Below, one piece after another: positions 22,401 to 32,600 of a stretch of DNA of 64,000 nt. The stretch is from Beroe forskalii (taxonomy: Eukaryota; Ctenophora; Nuda; Beroida; Beroidae). The notes beneath the pieces were generated by a model. It had not been told where the DNA came from. It saw only the letters and a list, made by a program, of their open reading frames with translations, and made no database searches. Every line of letters begins with the position of its first letter. The first letter of the stretch is position 1. Position numbers and translations under genes: made by a program. The stretch spans positions 1,369,001 to 1,433,000 of the forward strand of contig WFMF01000008.1 of NCBI GenBank assembly GCA_011033025.1, written 5' to 3'.

Positions 22401-24984
22401 CCAACACAAGCCCCTCCTCCACTTTACACCTCAAACCATTCGGCGCTTCAGTTACACCCCAACCATTCGATGCGACAGTACGCCTCGGAACAGGTCATAT
22501 TGACTACGAACTATCGGCCGTTCAATCAACGGACATCGTCGGCGTACGAAAACTATGGAGCAGCGAAAATGGCGCGCTTGTATGGATAGAACATTTGATG
22601 TGTGCTGAGTTTTTGTGCATGTTCACTTTTTGATATTTTACATTTGAGTGCTATTTTGAAAGGTTGAAGTCATGACATGATTCGTGGAATCAATTATTGA
22701 TTATTATTACAAGTACTGATTATATTTTTATAATTGATACTGATTTTATATAATTGGTACTGATTATATTTGATACTGATTATATTTGATACTGATTATA
22801 TTTGATAAATGATTTCCAGAAAGCCAGAGTATTTTTCATGCCAATTTGAAGTCTATTAGGTTTTTGGTCCGGATAGAAGCACTAAAAATTCACGCTACAC
22901 CGACACACGAACAGAAGAACGACCAGCCGTGTTCCGTCCCAAAATTTTCCGTAAAAATGAATGGAAAACGGGAAAAAGTAGCTAACGGGAAAAATGGGAC
23001 AAGACATGATCTGGATATGTGCTCTGAATACGTGCTCTGGAATCGTGCTAAACTCCACTCAAATCCGCTCAAATAAATAGCATTGCGATGTCGCGCTGAC
23101 ACAGTTTCATTACAAAGTTGTAATCTGATATGATGGGTGTTTTAAGTGTGTGTCGTGATAAAACGTCCAGCAGCGCGACTTAAATTGTATGTGGAAATCT
23201 CACGATGTAACACCGATATCATGTTGCACAGTGTCCACAAATCACACTTTGAAGAGTGCAAAGTGTAAATATAAAGTTGTAAATTGAATGCAGTGAGGAG
23301 TTAATTATAAGTGGAAGATCCGTGAAAAATCCGATAAGCATAGTGATCTCTTCCCAAGGAGTTAGGGATGATATTCCCAGACTCCAAAATCAGATTCTTA
23401 CATGCGATTTTATATCAAAAGTTACTCCTATAACATAGAGATCATCAAAATGTATACCGTGTAAAGGTGAAGGAAATCACTAGAAACCACATCAGAAAAC
23501 GGTTAAATTGAATAAATCCTTACTGAGCGCTAAGTGCACAGCATCCTTTTCAGGGTACATCTTTTCTTTGGTGTAGAGTTTCCCAATGGTGAGGGTCTCG
23601 ATGTTGTTGTCACTGAAACCGAAATTCGTGATGCAGAAACTTTCATTGACAGTATATCGAGTAATCGAGTATACTGGTTTATTACGCAGGTGTTTGTAGC
23701 GAGTGAGAGAAATGAGAGACATTCTAAAATCCTCGAGTCACACGGCCCCATGTACAGTATACGTGGATATACTGTTGAATTAGTGTCCCGACGTACAAAT
23801 AGCGGTGGTGTGAAAGTCAGAAGTCACGACTTCTGCATTATGACTGCAAGAAAGTTCAATGTTCACGATGTACACCATGCGATATTTTTTCACGAGACTG
23901 CAGCTGGCATCTTGAATTAAGATAACACCAATAAGGAAAGTGTAAAACTCGTAAATTGCAAGGTTTAGAGTGTAAACTTACAGGGCAAGGTTGAAGACAT
24001 TCCTGTAGCAAGAAAAGAGCGTGTTTTGGGCAGCAGAGCGGTATTTGGGGTTGAACTTGGGTCCTGCACTCAGAACAATGTTCCTTGGAAAGAAAAAAGG
24101 TATATACTGAAGTCGAAATTTAAACCATCAGGGCAGATTTCAACTGTTAAGTCACTAAAAATAGAAGTTCCGTGAACTATGATTAATGAATTACCTCACT
24201 GGAAGGACAGAGCTTTTAAACAAGACAGTATCACCTGTTGTACACCCTGTAATATAAGTGTCGAGATTAGTTGGCATTGGAACATGTCCAACTTCCAAGC
24301 ATTAATTCAGTACTGACAGCCAATATACAACGTGTTCAATATTCATAATTAGCTCTTGAGTAATTTACATCCATCAGACTAAACATAATATGACAAACAA
24401 TGCCAACTGTAAGCATTACAAAGTTACAATCTTGCGTGAAGGCTAAATGCAAGCATTGATATCTAAAGTGACACTCTAGCAGTAAAATTCACAGAACTAA
24501 CTGTATGCATTGAAGACTTGTTTCTGGAGCTCAACCCCTCCGTATCTGAGGAGTTGTCTGGTCTGGGAGGGTTGCTTTTCCCGCAACATCTCAGAGCATG
24601 CAGCAGCACAGCCATCTGCCTCAACTCGGGATATGTTACCACACCTAAAATTTGGGAATGAGAGTGATAGAATAGATTGGAACCTATGAATTTGAATTAT
24701 AATTTTAGTTTGTTGTTAAGACCATATCATTAGAAAAACTTCCCCTCACTGAGACATCTGAAAATCTTCTCCCATTTCACACTGCACACTAACCAAAATG
24801 ATACTTTCTGATTGATGCTATCATCCACAGCAAAATGCTTTGCCACTTTTATCTCTTCTGCTTGATCGACCTTTCCAACACACTCATTCTCAACACAATC
24901 ATTATCACTCCCCTTCTCAGAGAGACCAGCTGTTGGAACTAACCCCATGCTTAGTTCTCCATGTGTACACGCCAGAGCACCCAT
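7473..24984 (-). CDS. GDAP2-like: GDAP2-like macro-domain protein with a proline-rich tail
   Basis: Ten exons keep phase throughout: 24984-24794 (ATG at 24984, in-frame stop just upstream), 24644-24502, 24234-24195, 24083-23982, 23612-23524, 19946-19867, 19714-19570, 11029-10709, 9648-8899 and 7595-7473. The first seven encode a macro domain of the GDAP2 type. Typical stretches are AGPKFNPKYRSAAQNTLFSC (with YRNV following), YPEKDAVHLAL, VTRRFLEKH and LFPYYFPR. Macro domains bind ADP-ribose, but the conserved Asn-containing loop is replaced here by ADGCAAACSE, so binding may be lost. In known GDAP2 a CRAL-TRIO (Sec14) domain follows. Here the later exons instead encode proline-rich repeats (GPPAxPPNGPP), PPLPP motifs, NPF motifs (STNPF, SVNPF) and a YSVLD tyrosine motif, as in adaptor or endocytic proteins. 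The gene probably continues to 2140. The exon-to-exon join across the 8.5-kb intron at 11030-19569 rests on phase alone. Confidence 0.7.
7636..7955. repeat. Minisatellite, 16-bp unit (GTGTGGCTACCGCACA)
   Basis: About 20 near-identical head-to-tail 16-bp units, with a GTGTGACTACAGCACA variant interspersed. It lies 41 bp upstream, in transcript direction, of the exon at 7595-7473, and so inside the intron of the GDAP2-like gene. The open frames with WLPHSVATAQCGYRT are the array translated. Confidence 0.95.
11195..11490 (+). repeat. Left inverted repeat of the 4.3-kb element
   Basis: It matches the reverse complement of the right end, including the diagnostic stretches GGGCTGCGGCCTGCAACGGC and GGACCTCCTGAGTCCAAATC. 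The apparent 64-residue frame beginning MDLLSPNPSRPNF occurs in both arms because they are copies. It is unlikely to be a gene. Confidence 0.9.
12280..13075 (+). CDS. First ORF of the 4.3-kb element (partial, spliced)
   Basis: The exon opens after a likely acceptor (TTTTAG|AAACGG at 12279/12280) and runs to 12835, where ACTG|GTAGGT is a good donor. A second exon probably resumes near 13021 and adds about 18 residues (ETCDIEERIDSYVVDLGS) before the sequence enters the palindrome array. The encoded 185 residues are lysine-rich, mostly helical in character, with no signal peptide or membrane segment. I do not recognise a domain. It is probably the N-terminal part of the protein whose C-terminal part is the ORF ending at 14780. 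Confidence 0.5.
13085..13360. repeat. Array of GACGTC-centred palindromes
   Basis: TAGACGTCTA and its relatives AGTGGACGTC and AGAAGTCCACT recur about a dozen times in both orientations at irregular short spacing. Each site is self-complementary around GACGTC. It separates the two ORFs of the 4.3-kb element and lies directly upstream of a TATA box. It could be a binding-site array for the element's own protein, or a nested palindromic insertion. Confidence 0.85.
13404..13480 (+). promoter_or_regulatory. Candidate core promoter: CCAAT box, TATAAATA, then ATG
   Basis: CCAAT lies near 13404, TATAAATA at 13436-13443 and ATG at 13478, a layout in which transcription would start only about 10 nt before the ATG. 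The frame of this ATG runs 66 residues. The conserved long ORF is in the next frame, open from 13482, so one base lost or gained in the first codons would connect them. Confidence 0.5.
13482..14780 (+). CDS. PIN/FEN-like protein with cysteine-rich C-terminal tail, element-encoded
   Basis: The frame is open from 13482 with no early ATG. A clear family resemblance begins near TPVVIRSTAAVLTAESITF (about 13531). Acidic-motif blocks are visible: EEADNRLLLHIQHAL, RTVDSDVVVI and HAFSGCDSTASFF. They recall the aspartate-bearing strands of PIN/FEN-type nucleases. The end is a metal-binding pattern, CCKCRTASCSACSCKKTGKI, followed by CLLRCGCKGQC. Proteins with this order of motifs are common hypothetical proteins in cnidarian and other aquatic animal genomes, consistent with a mobile-gene family. 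Nuclease activity is my inference from the motifs. The gene lies inside long inverted repeats. The start is unclear, and it may be spliced from the upstream ORF or frameshifted. Confidence 0.65.
   Translation, partial: FPPYNKRSSPSLTLRNTPVVIRSTAAVLTAESITFREFVLTILNNIASSARTLHAKEILIVKDFYSDLSIKNATRAQRGTSVEFVFNADDPLPKDIMNDLSNSRFKKKLNKMFSDRSILSDWQWQEDFSITDEKEIFSRAGGQTSSDVIVFEVKALEEADNRLLLHIQHALNRGKKTCLVRTVDSDVVVICTSYLEQFLDHDPQFRLFIDFGTGQNRHWYCINDCLGAMGTPTALGLMFFHAFSGCDSTASFFRHNKGQIMESWASFPEQQKLSACYQQLSWQPTMTTISTCLPLIEKFVCYFYGSRSISKLSQLRLEKLLTMTTDDLRELPPTSSSLRLHVLRACYQAGWVWGNTFSPNDCPELTDMGWIVSDGSISVKWTDGSDVSCNLLSELLKCCKCRTASCSACSCKKTGKICLLRCGCKGQCNVVH
15038..15498 (-). repeat. Right inverted repeat of the 4.3-kb element
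   Basis: Reverse-complement copy of 11195-11520 with one internal duplication of about 150 bp carrying AACAAGTTGTATATAAA and GACCTTCCTAGC. The outermost 270 bp align with the left arm with few differences, which suggests a fairly recent insertion or continuing homogenisation of the ends. Confidence 0.9.
15655..15985. repeat. Two tandem copies of a ~160-bp unit
   Basis: ATGTTTTTCAGGATGCTGAA near 15686 recurs as ATGTTTTTCGGGACGCTGAA near 15846. Each is followed by the shared GGCTCTGAGCATCACAGATG and TTTGACCGATTTTGC. It lies just outside the 4.3-kb element. Confidence 0.75.
16160..17120. repeat. Short direct repeats
   Basis: CCGAGACTGTCCG is present twice (about 16338 and 16421) with similar flanks. 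GGATCCTGTAACCCCATGTTA is present about three times (16818, 16851 and, altered, 16979). No gene is evident. Confidence 0.55.
16741..18630. repeat. Dispersed-repeat block bounded by direct repeats
   Basis: TATTACATGGCTCATAAGCC near 16748 is repeated near 18598, and a variant (TATTATATGGCTCCCAAGC) lies near 17594. Two related modules with GGCTTCGCCTTG/GGCTTCGCCTCG and TATATATA lie at 17440-17630 and 18450-18630. This looks like fragments of one non-coding element family; no open frame of interest. Confidence 0.5.
18625..18925. repeat. Second GTGGTGTCAAGG minisatellite array
   Basis: Same 16-bp unit as at 1081-1975, degenerate at its left edge and clean from about 18770. The order here (array, then a conserved 230-bp module at 19170-19405) is reversed at the third locus, where the module precedes the array. 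Confidence 0.95.
19170..19405. repeat. Dispersed ~230-bp module, copy 1
   Basis: Closely matches 54523-54725, sharing TCGTATTTCAAACACAAGG, TAACACCACACTTA and CTTTTGGCTTGTCTTCCCCT. Part of it has coding appearance ([20 protein letters not shown] in the second copy), interrupted here by an insertion after TTTGAG. It may be a captured exon or an old element gene. Confidence 0.75.
20771..22275 (+). CDS. Small membrane-anchored acidic protein, nested antisense in an intron
   Basis: Three exons keep phase: 20771-21118, 21367-21483 and 22207-22275, giving 177 residues. Residues about 12-32 (EIFLLILITMILSYVCFTL) are one membrane segment near the N terminus. The rest is hydrophilic, beginning with a lysine-rich stretch (KKDIRHHDKDAVKLKEMFKK) and ending very acidic (DETDEEEEDATRPPNDWIAS). 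Exon 2 contains a 24-bp duplication producing GSVIDSEEGSVIDSED. The family is not recognised; a cytoplasmic-tailed single-pass protein is my inference. The gene lies wholly inside the intron 19947-23523 of the GDAP2-like gene on the opposite strand. Its second intron is mostly a MITE-like element. Confidence 0.6.
21554..22109. mobile_element. MITE-like element with TA flanks and internal 40-bp repeats
   Basis: The ends GCTGCCGACT and AGTTCGGCAGC are inverted copies, followed by GGGAGGGCA-rich subterminal sequence in both arms, and TA stands on each side (21552-21553, 22110-22111). Inside, TAGGTAAATTTTCAAAAT and GATCCGAGATAGTGCTTG recur about five times. There is no ORF. It fills most of intron 2 (21484-22206) of the small nested gene. 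Confidence 0.7.
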
Positions 24985-25394
24985 TCTGGTTCATTCAGGT
25001 TTCTCACCTGAGGACCGCTAGCTCTTTGCAGGCAGCATCTCCTACCTACATGCTTGCTCCTTTGTTGAGATCCTCTCTACCCTCCTTACATTTTTGGCAG
25101 CGGACCTCATCAAGGCTATCAGACTGCCTTGCTCTCCTAGAGAAGCCAACTGCTCCGGGTACTTTTCTGAGGATCTCTTCTGCTCCGCGTTCAGACTGTT
25201 TTCCTAGCATTTGAAGCATTCTTATCGCGAAAGCTGGAAGATATTCTGCAGTAATATCTATTTCTTGATCAATCTGGTACCCCCTTGGTAATAAAAGTAA
25301 CAGGAACCCTAAACAGCTTCAGGAAAACCCCAGGAGAAATTTCAGGTTCCCTCAGGAATCTCAGGTTCTGCATATCACTCTAATACCGAGTGAT

Positions 25395-25510
25395 AAGCAG
25401 CAAGCAATCGCCAATTTCTTCATGAAACTTTTGGCAACTCACAAGGCTGTGCAGCAGTTGGCAAGCAACAAAGCTGCTGGATCAGATGAAATCAGGAGCG
25501 TAAGGATTTC
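25395..25510 (+). pseudogene. Possible fragment of a non-LTR reverse transcriptase
   Basis: The peptide AVQQLASNKAAGSDEIRS resembles the common KxGKAxGPDGI block near the start of LINE-type reverse transcriptases. Only about 35 residues are recognisable, and the frame is lost downstream. It could be chance. Confidence 0.3.
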
Positions 25511-27284
25511 TAGATCGCGGAGGTGGATCAGAGATCTGGAGAAAATGGTTTTTTTCTTGTTTGCTTTTAAGCTTTCACTGGTATACTCCCTGAATTGGCA
25601 TAAATTAGGTTGCATTTTACGGAATTCCACTTGACGGCACCTTGAAATATTTTCTTTCAGCCAGTGCCGACTATGCGACTATTCCTATGGAATTTGTTCT
25701 AGGTCACAGGTTATGAACAACTATCCAGGACAGATTAGCGGAAAAAGAGAAACTGAATCAACTTTTCTTGAACGCCTGGTACATTTTCAGCTATGAACCA
25801 TTTAACGGAAATTGGCCACTGGAGCTGGTTTTTACTGGAATTTGACCATTGGAACAATGGATTGGGGTATACTAAATATCAAGATCCCATCCGACATCAT
25901 AATTAACGGACATCAAGCATTTAATCGCCCTCAGGTTTATTCCCAGGTTTATTCCCAGACAGGTACTGATTCATATCAGCCTGACTCACATAGCGGAATA
26001 ATACTGGATCCCTGAACAAGTGGAAGTACCCTGAAGCTTGCAAGAGTTTGCCGAAAGTTTCTGGGTCCTTGTCACTTCTCAAGGACCCAGAACTGTCCCT
26101 CCCATTTCATTGGCGAGTTCATCATAACATTTGAAAACCAGAATGGTAAACTCAGTTTGGTCATACTCTTTGGCAGACTTAGTCACAGGGGTAACCCCCA
26201 CTTTTGTCATTTTATGAAACAAATAGGTCGTTTTGAGAGGAACAACCTGTTTATGGATCACTGGTGACCTTTTAAGGTTAATTTGGAAAGTTCTGACATC
26301 CCACACAGGGAATACAGAACAAATGGGTTTGGCCTGAGCGTTGGTCCCTGTCTGCTCTCCGAGTTTGCAGCGCTCCAGGTAGCAACTGACATTAGACTCC
26401 CGTGTCTAGTTGCAGTTCTATGATATAGGTAAGTATGTTTATTGTTATATACAGGGAGTCCTTGGGGTCGAGCTAGCAGGAGTTTGCCTCTGGGGACCCG
26501 GCGACAGAGACACAGCTCTGGTGCTGTGACTAGAAACCGGTGACCGCAAAAGAAGAAGATTCTGGTATAATATACACAGCTTCATCCCCCTGAAAGGGGA
26601 ATGAAGAATAATCTATTATTATAATCGAGAGAGGTAGTTCAAGGTAGGAGCCTCCGCTCTCCCAGAAAATCTGACAAACTAGGAGTTGAAAAACCGCGAT
26701 TTTTTGCAGGGTGGTAGAAAAAAGGTGTCTTCAGTATTGCTACATTCTTCTTTTTGAGTAAAGGCTTTAGATTTTTGTGGTTAACGCTCAAAGTTGGAAA
26801 AGGGTCGAAAACATGATCGAGTTTTTAGATTTGATTCACCAGTTGAGCGTGTTGCTATGGATACATGGGCTTTTTGGCATAAAACTACATACATTTTCGA
26901 AAAGAATCTGCCATTTCGTTGTTGTATATTTTGGAAATGTTTCCACTGTTGAAATTCATAATTTATACGTTTTCCCAATAGAATTTTCCGAGTTCGGTAA
27001 AAGTTTTTGACCGAAGACTAACTTATCACCGTCATAGAGAAATGGTAAGAGTTGTTCCATTATGAAAAATTAGCAGTAAATCTTTCAAGAAAACAATTAG
27101 ATGGTTTGCGAGAATTCGACGGAATGAGGAATTCAATTATTTACTGAAGCTAGAAGTGGGTTATGAAAAGATAAAAATGCAAACAATTTTGATTTTAATG
27201 AGCTCGGATTCAAATTTGTTGCCCATCTATTCTCCTAATCTGAACTTAATAAGATTAAAAAACATTATTTTTGAGTTCTTCTTA

Positions 27285-28032
27285 GACCCCAACTAATCGT
27301 GACATGACGCGTCACGTCACGCGTCACGTCATGCGTCCCCTGTTCTAACTAATCGTGACGTGACGCGTCACGTACACATGTCAAGAGTTAGAACAGGGGA
27401 CGCGTCCCCTGTTGAAAAAAAATCCTAACTAATCGTGACGTGACGCCACGCCACGATCCTCATGCTGGCATTTCTTCTAGATTTTGACTTAGGATGTCAA
27501 TGAGCAGAGCGACATCCAGTGTCATACAGGTAACCTGTATCATGCAATAATGCAAGGGCGGTTGATATGAGACATAGATCACCTGATCAGCCTACGGCAG
27601 GGGTCAGCGCCTACCTCATCAGCAGACACCGTTTCTCTTGTGTTGTTCTCTGATATGTTACCTGTCTCTGTGTAGTTTGTGGTTTCCAGTTGTGCCTTCG
27701 CATTATTGATTTTTGTTCAATTTTGCTGACAATCTATAGATTGATTATATGCTTGATGAAGAAATCATATGAAGTTACTTGTTTGACACTGGATCTCGCT
27801 CTGCTCATTGACATCCTAAGTCAAAATCTAGAAGAAATGCGCGCGCGAGATCGTGACGTGACGCGTCACGTCACGATTAGTTAGGATTTTCTTCCCAACA
27901 GGGGACGCGTCCCCTGTTCCAACTAATCGTGACATGACGCGTGACGTGACGCGTCACGTCACGATTAGTTAGAACAGGGGACGCATGACGTGACGCGTGA
28001 CGTGACGCGTCATGTCACGATTAGTTGGGGTC
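27285..28032. mobile_element. 748-bp MITE inserted in the palindrome, TTA target duplication
   Basis: The ends GACCCCAACTAATCGTGAC and its complement are followed by runs of TGACGCGTCACG palindromes. TTA flanks both sides (27282-27284 and 28033-28035), and the uninterrupted right arm of the host palindrome shows the empty site. A TTA duplication is typical of the PIF/Harbinger superfamily. Inside, a second nested inverted pair (TAACTAATCGTGACGTGACG near 27425 and its complement near 27860-27890) with its own inverted core (TTGACTTAGGATGTCAATGA and complement) suggests a copy within a copy. Confidence 0.8.
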
Positions 28033-28430
28033 TTATTTAACAGCTGTTTGTTCGAGGTTAATATGCAATCGTAAAATTTGGTCTATATTTTCATTTATTT
28101 TCAAAGCCCTTATGTGAATATTTCGTAATTTCGTTACGTTGCACCCCACCAATCAGTAAAAAATTGCATCACGACTAACTTAGTGTAAGATACACATTTG
28201 ACACTTCCAAACTTAAAAAAACCGCAATTGTTCATTTTATTCAATTTCATATGTTTCAATTGTTTTGTCATTAATTTTCATAATTCAATATTATCATTTA
28301 TGAAACTTGTTGTGGCTCATGAATTTTGAAAATACTACGTACTTTAATGTCCATTTTTAACTTTTCAAGTCTAAGAAACCAGGGTCCCGACTAGGGCAAT
28401 TATATGCTGGCATGGTGGTGCCCTGTAGCC

Positions 28431-28552
28431 AGCATTGAAAGGGTCGGGTGTCCTGTGACCCAGAAGGCCCAACGGGCCTTCTAGTATAATATAATACTAG
28501 AAGGCCCGTTGGGCCTTCTAAATCAAAGGACACCCGACCATTTCAATGCTGG
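28431..28552. repeat. Central hairpin of the giant palindrome
   Basis: About 58 nt on each side of the axis near 28488 pair with few mismatches, and each side itself contains a smaller palindrome AAGGCCCAACGGGCCTT. The loop is only a few A/T bases. Confidence 0.9.
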
Positions 28553-29659
28553 CTACAGACTACCATACAGACTACCATACAGACTACAACATGGTAACAT
28601 GTAATTGCCCTTACCAGGACCCTGATTTCTTAAAATATGGACATACACAGTATTTTCAAAATTCACGGATCACAACGCAAATCTCGTAAAAATTGAATCA
28701 TAGAAATTACTGACAAAAACAAATGTTTGTAAAACGTATGAAACTGAAACATGATCAATCGCGTTTTTTGGATTAGAAGTGTCAAATGTGATATCTAACA
28801 CTAAGTAAGTCATTGATGCAATTTTTTGTTACTGGGGGTGGGGGTGCAACGTAACGAAATTGCGAAATATTCACATAGGCTTTGAAAATAAATGAAAAAA
28901 TTTTACGATTGCATATTAACCTCGAGCAAACAGTTGGTAACTAAAATGAACTCAAGAAAAATCTTTTTTTAATCCAAATTCAGATTAGGAGAATAGATGG
29001 GCAACAAACTTGAATCCAAGCTCATTGAAATCAAAATTGTTCGCAATTTTATCTGTTTATAAACCACTTCTAGCTTCAGTAAATATGAATTTTTCATTCC
29101 GTCGATTTACCGCAGCAAACCATCGAAACTACAATTAATATCTTCACATGAATGAATTATTGCTTTATTGCTGATGTTCACTATAACACTATGGAACAAA
29201 ATGTTCAACTCTTACCTTTTCTCCTCTCCTAAAATATTGATCGTTTCCTGCAGTCGTACTCTTTTTACCAAACTCGAAAATTCCATTGAGAACGTTAATT
29301 ATAATGAATTTCAACAGTGGAAACGTTTCCAAAATACACAATAACGAAATGGTAGATTTTTCGTTAAAATGCACGTGCAGTTTTGCGCGCGCTAGTGCAT
29401 GTATCCATAGCAACGCGCGCAACTGGTGAATCAAACCTATAATTCGATCTTGTTTTTCGCGACCCTTTGTCCAACTTTGATCATTAATTACAAAAAATCT
29501 AAAGCCTTTACGCAAAAAAGAGGAATGTAGCAATACGGAGACACCTTTTTTCTACCACCCTGCAAAAAATCGCGGTTTTTCAACTCCTAGTGCGTCAGAT
29601 TTTCTGGGAGAGCGGAGGCTCCTACTTATAACTACCTCTCTCGATTATAATAATAGATA

Positions 29660-32600
29660 TTTAATAACCTATAAAAATAACACGATTCATTCTATAAAAA
29701 TTAGCTAATAAACTTCATCCTTCGTTTCCACACCTTATGTCCACACCTTATATCCAAGCCCGGTTGGAATAAAGGTTAGGCTGGTTGCCAATCCTGTGCG
29801 AGCGAAGCGAGCACGGTAGCTTTTGGTTGCGAGTGGAGGTGCTGAGGTTGGCGCCGAGCGAGCTGCAGTAGGGGTCTGGGGGCGCAGCCCCATGGGGGTC
29901 CAGGGCAGAGCCCCTGGTGGGGGTCTAGGGGCGAAGCCCCCTGAAAATTTTTTAAAACGTATGTTTTTGCAGGGTTTTCCTTCATTTGAGCAAGAAAATA
30001 TCCGATATTTAAACAGCGTGTTTCATTCAAAAATCTCTAATTTTTTTGATTCAGAAGCCCCGATTAGACTACAAATTATGTAATTCATAGTACAGGAGTT
30101 CGAAAAAACCAAATTCCAGACTGAATATTGATCATGATTTAATATTGTCTATGTGTCGCCGTATCTTGAATATGAATATTACCCCTGGTTTTTATTTCTA
30201 ATTTTATATCTAAATCGAATTTTTGTGCCCGCTAAAATTTAGTCCACTTATTAAAAGTTAAAACTCGATCAGATCATGCCGACTGGAAGTGCAACCACCG
30301 CTTTAGAGAGCTTGCAAGTTGCTGCTCTCAGCAGCAGTGTTTTACTACAGCTCACCCTCACAATAATCTAATCAGGTGCAACCAGAATCGCAACCAGGAT
30401 TGCTAGAGAGCCTCCAGGATTGTAAGCGGAGCTTACAATCCTCTGAAAATAGTAACAAGTTGGGTTGCTCTGGTTGCGCTAGCATCGAATACAGGATATA
30501 TGCTGGATATTATGAGGGAAGTAGATAGACTTCGCATATCCCTTCAGCTGTAGTAATTATTAAGGCGGCAAGGTATAATATCATAATATGAAGGATACCA
30601 ACGTAGTAGGTACGTAGTTCAGTGTTTCCAAATCCTGACGAGTGATAAGAATAAAATGGAAATTTTATGCATACTGATGGTGATACAGTGAGTAGCAAAC
30701 AATGATTGCACGTTTCACTCTCCATTTTTAAAAACTGGCTGATGTAACAGTAAAATTGTAGCTGCACACCTAATTTTAAGTCGTTAAATTCTGAAATTTC
30801 ATGGTTGCTTTAACAAATAATGTTGCCCAGCTAGGATTGCCAGGATTGCAGGATATTCCAACCGGGTATCCAAGGTGTGGGGCAGGGACCTGGTTCTTTC
30901 CAGTTGGGGCTTCACACACCTCCCCCTCCCAAGTGTGCCAACTGCACTTCCCCATGCAGTTGGTATCATCCACACCTTCCACCTGCTGGGTACTCTCTAG
31001 TACCACTCACCAGCTAAGTATCATAACTTCACTATCCAGCCCCTCACGGTATATTAACTTTTGATTTTACATTATAACCGCCCTAGCCCCCTCTTTCTAT
31101 ATCTATACTATTCTTTTATCTTTTTACTTAATTGACTATAATTCCGGTACACTAACTTGAAGACTGTCCTCAAAGGGAATGATCAACCCATAAATACATA
31201 TTATATACTATAACAACATGGGCACAGCCCGGTAGTCAGTACTCACTTTGTACTACAAAAAAAAACAATATGGCTTCCTCCCTCAAACTCTCAAAGGCCA
31301 CTCAAGAACCCCTGATATGATTTTCTCCAGATCCCTCCAAAGTTCAGATCCCCTCAAGGTTCCTCAGCACCATCATGGAATAATTTTTGTCTCATTCTGG
31401 AAGCAGCAGTTACATTGGCGACCCCTGCATTATCAAACCTCTTACTGCTTTAAAACTAAGCCCACTGTCCAATTCTCCCATATTATATCCAATTAGGAAA
31501 CAAAATTTTATTTCGCTATCTCCCACTTTCATCACCCTCACCTGCTGGGTACTCTGTACTTCAAACCAGCTAAGTCCCATTACCTCACCACTTCCATCAG
31601 GCAACAAATTTCTGTACATCTAGACCCATAGAAATAAATACTACAGTACAAACTGCAGCCAATTTCGAAAGGATGTTCCATCCCAATAAATCAGATTTAG
31701 CAACATTGCCAAGATTAATGAACAATTATACAACACCAAAAACATCACCAAAAATATCACAAAACTAACCCCATAGCTGGGCTTTGCCCATTGATCCCAG
31801 CATAACTCCAATCAATGGGAATATTATTTACACAGTCTGGTTGGGTCAGACCTCCCTGTGGCTCAGTCAGATGAAGGGAGGTGGTACATAGCCACCTCCG
31901 GCTGATCTCCGACTTAATCTGCAGGCAAGCACTGACTTGTTTTGCAGTCTGTTTGAAGCCAGGGGCGTTGGTGGCTTGCTGGTCCAGTGAGGTCCTGGAC
32001 GGGTAGGCTACTCTCAGCCCAGGATATCTCCGGCAGTCCGGTGGCCTGAAAAACCACCCAGGAGTTCACACCCTTCGCCTAGTGTACTAGGGATAGTCTC
32101 CATGCTCAGCATGGCTGCCACCGGCCTGGTTGATTAAACCGACTGTGGCCGTTTTACTAAGACTAAGATATCCAAGGTGTCCAAGATAGAATAAAATTTC
32201 ACATTCTAATGCTTCATTAATATTACATACCTTCACAAGGTACCCCCAATCTAAAGTCAGAATTATGAAAATATAGATAAAGGTGAACATAATAAGTTAA
32301 ATGAGCTAGCTTGAAATAAAATATAGTATGGTTAATAAATAATTGACTGAAATAAATAATTGATGGACATAGTAAGAGTCCAAAATAATAAGCAAAACCA
32401 GAAAAAATAACGAAGCCGATTTTATCATAGTTAAAAAAGAATGTTATCTAAAAAGTAGGTTGCCTCAAGTTGAAAGATTTTTAGGGAGTGAATGTGGAAT
32501 GAAAAAGCAAGCAAAAATTGATTGTAAATCCACAAATCGTTTTACGTGTGAAACGGTGAAAATTTGCACACAGCACTTTTGGTCCGAAACTGATTCATGT

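Larger units (their letters stand above)
26611..29658. mobile_element. Giant foldback palindrome, arms ~1.1 kb
   Basis: The two outer ends (ATCTATTATTATAATCGAGA and its complement) meet at an axis near 28488, where AAGGCCCAACGGGCCTTCTA faces its own complement across a few A/T. Matching landmarks on both arms include AAAAAATCGCGGTTTTTCAA, TTGCCCATCTATTCTCC, TCACATAAG-type sequence and CCAGCATTGAAA. The left arm is longer by about the size of the MITE at 27285-28032. No ORF of length or pattern suggests a gene. Diverged single-arm sequence recurs at about 58980-59330, so this is a dispersed family. Confidence 0.9.

Noticed and set aside
29770-30030. Bacterial or viral origin of the GGGGTCTGGGGGCGCAGCCCC segment
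   Set aside because: Such phrases are widespread in low-complexity repeats; no gene or protein similarity supports transfer.
31850-32150. tRNA-derived SINE
   Set aside because: A box-A-like GTGGCTCAGTCAGA is present, but the only box-B-like word is about 90 bp away with a mismatch, and no tRNA fold is apparent.
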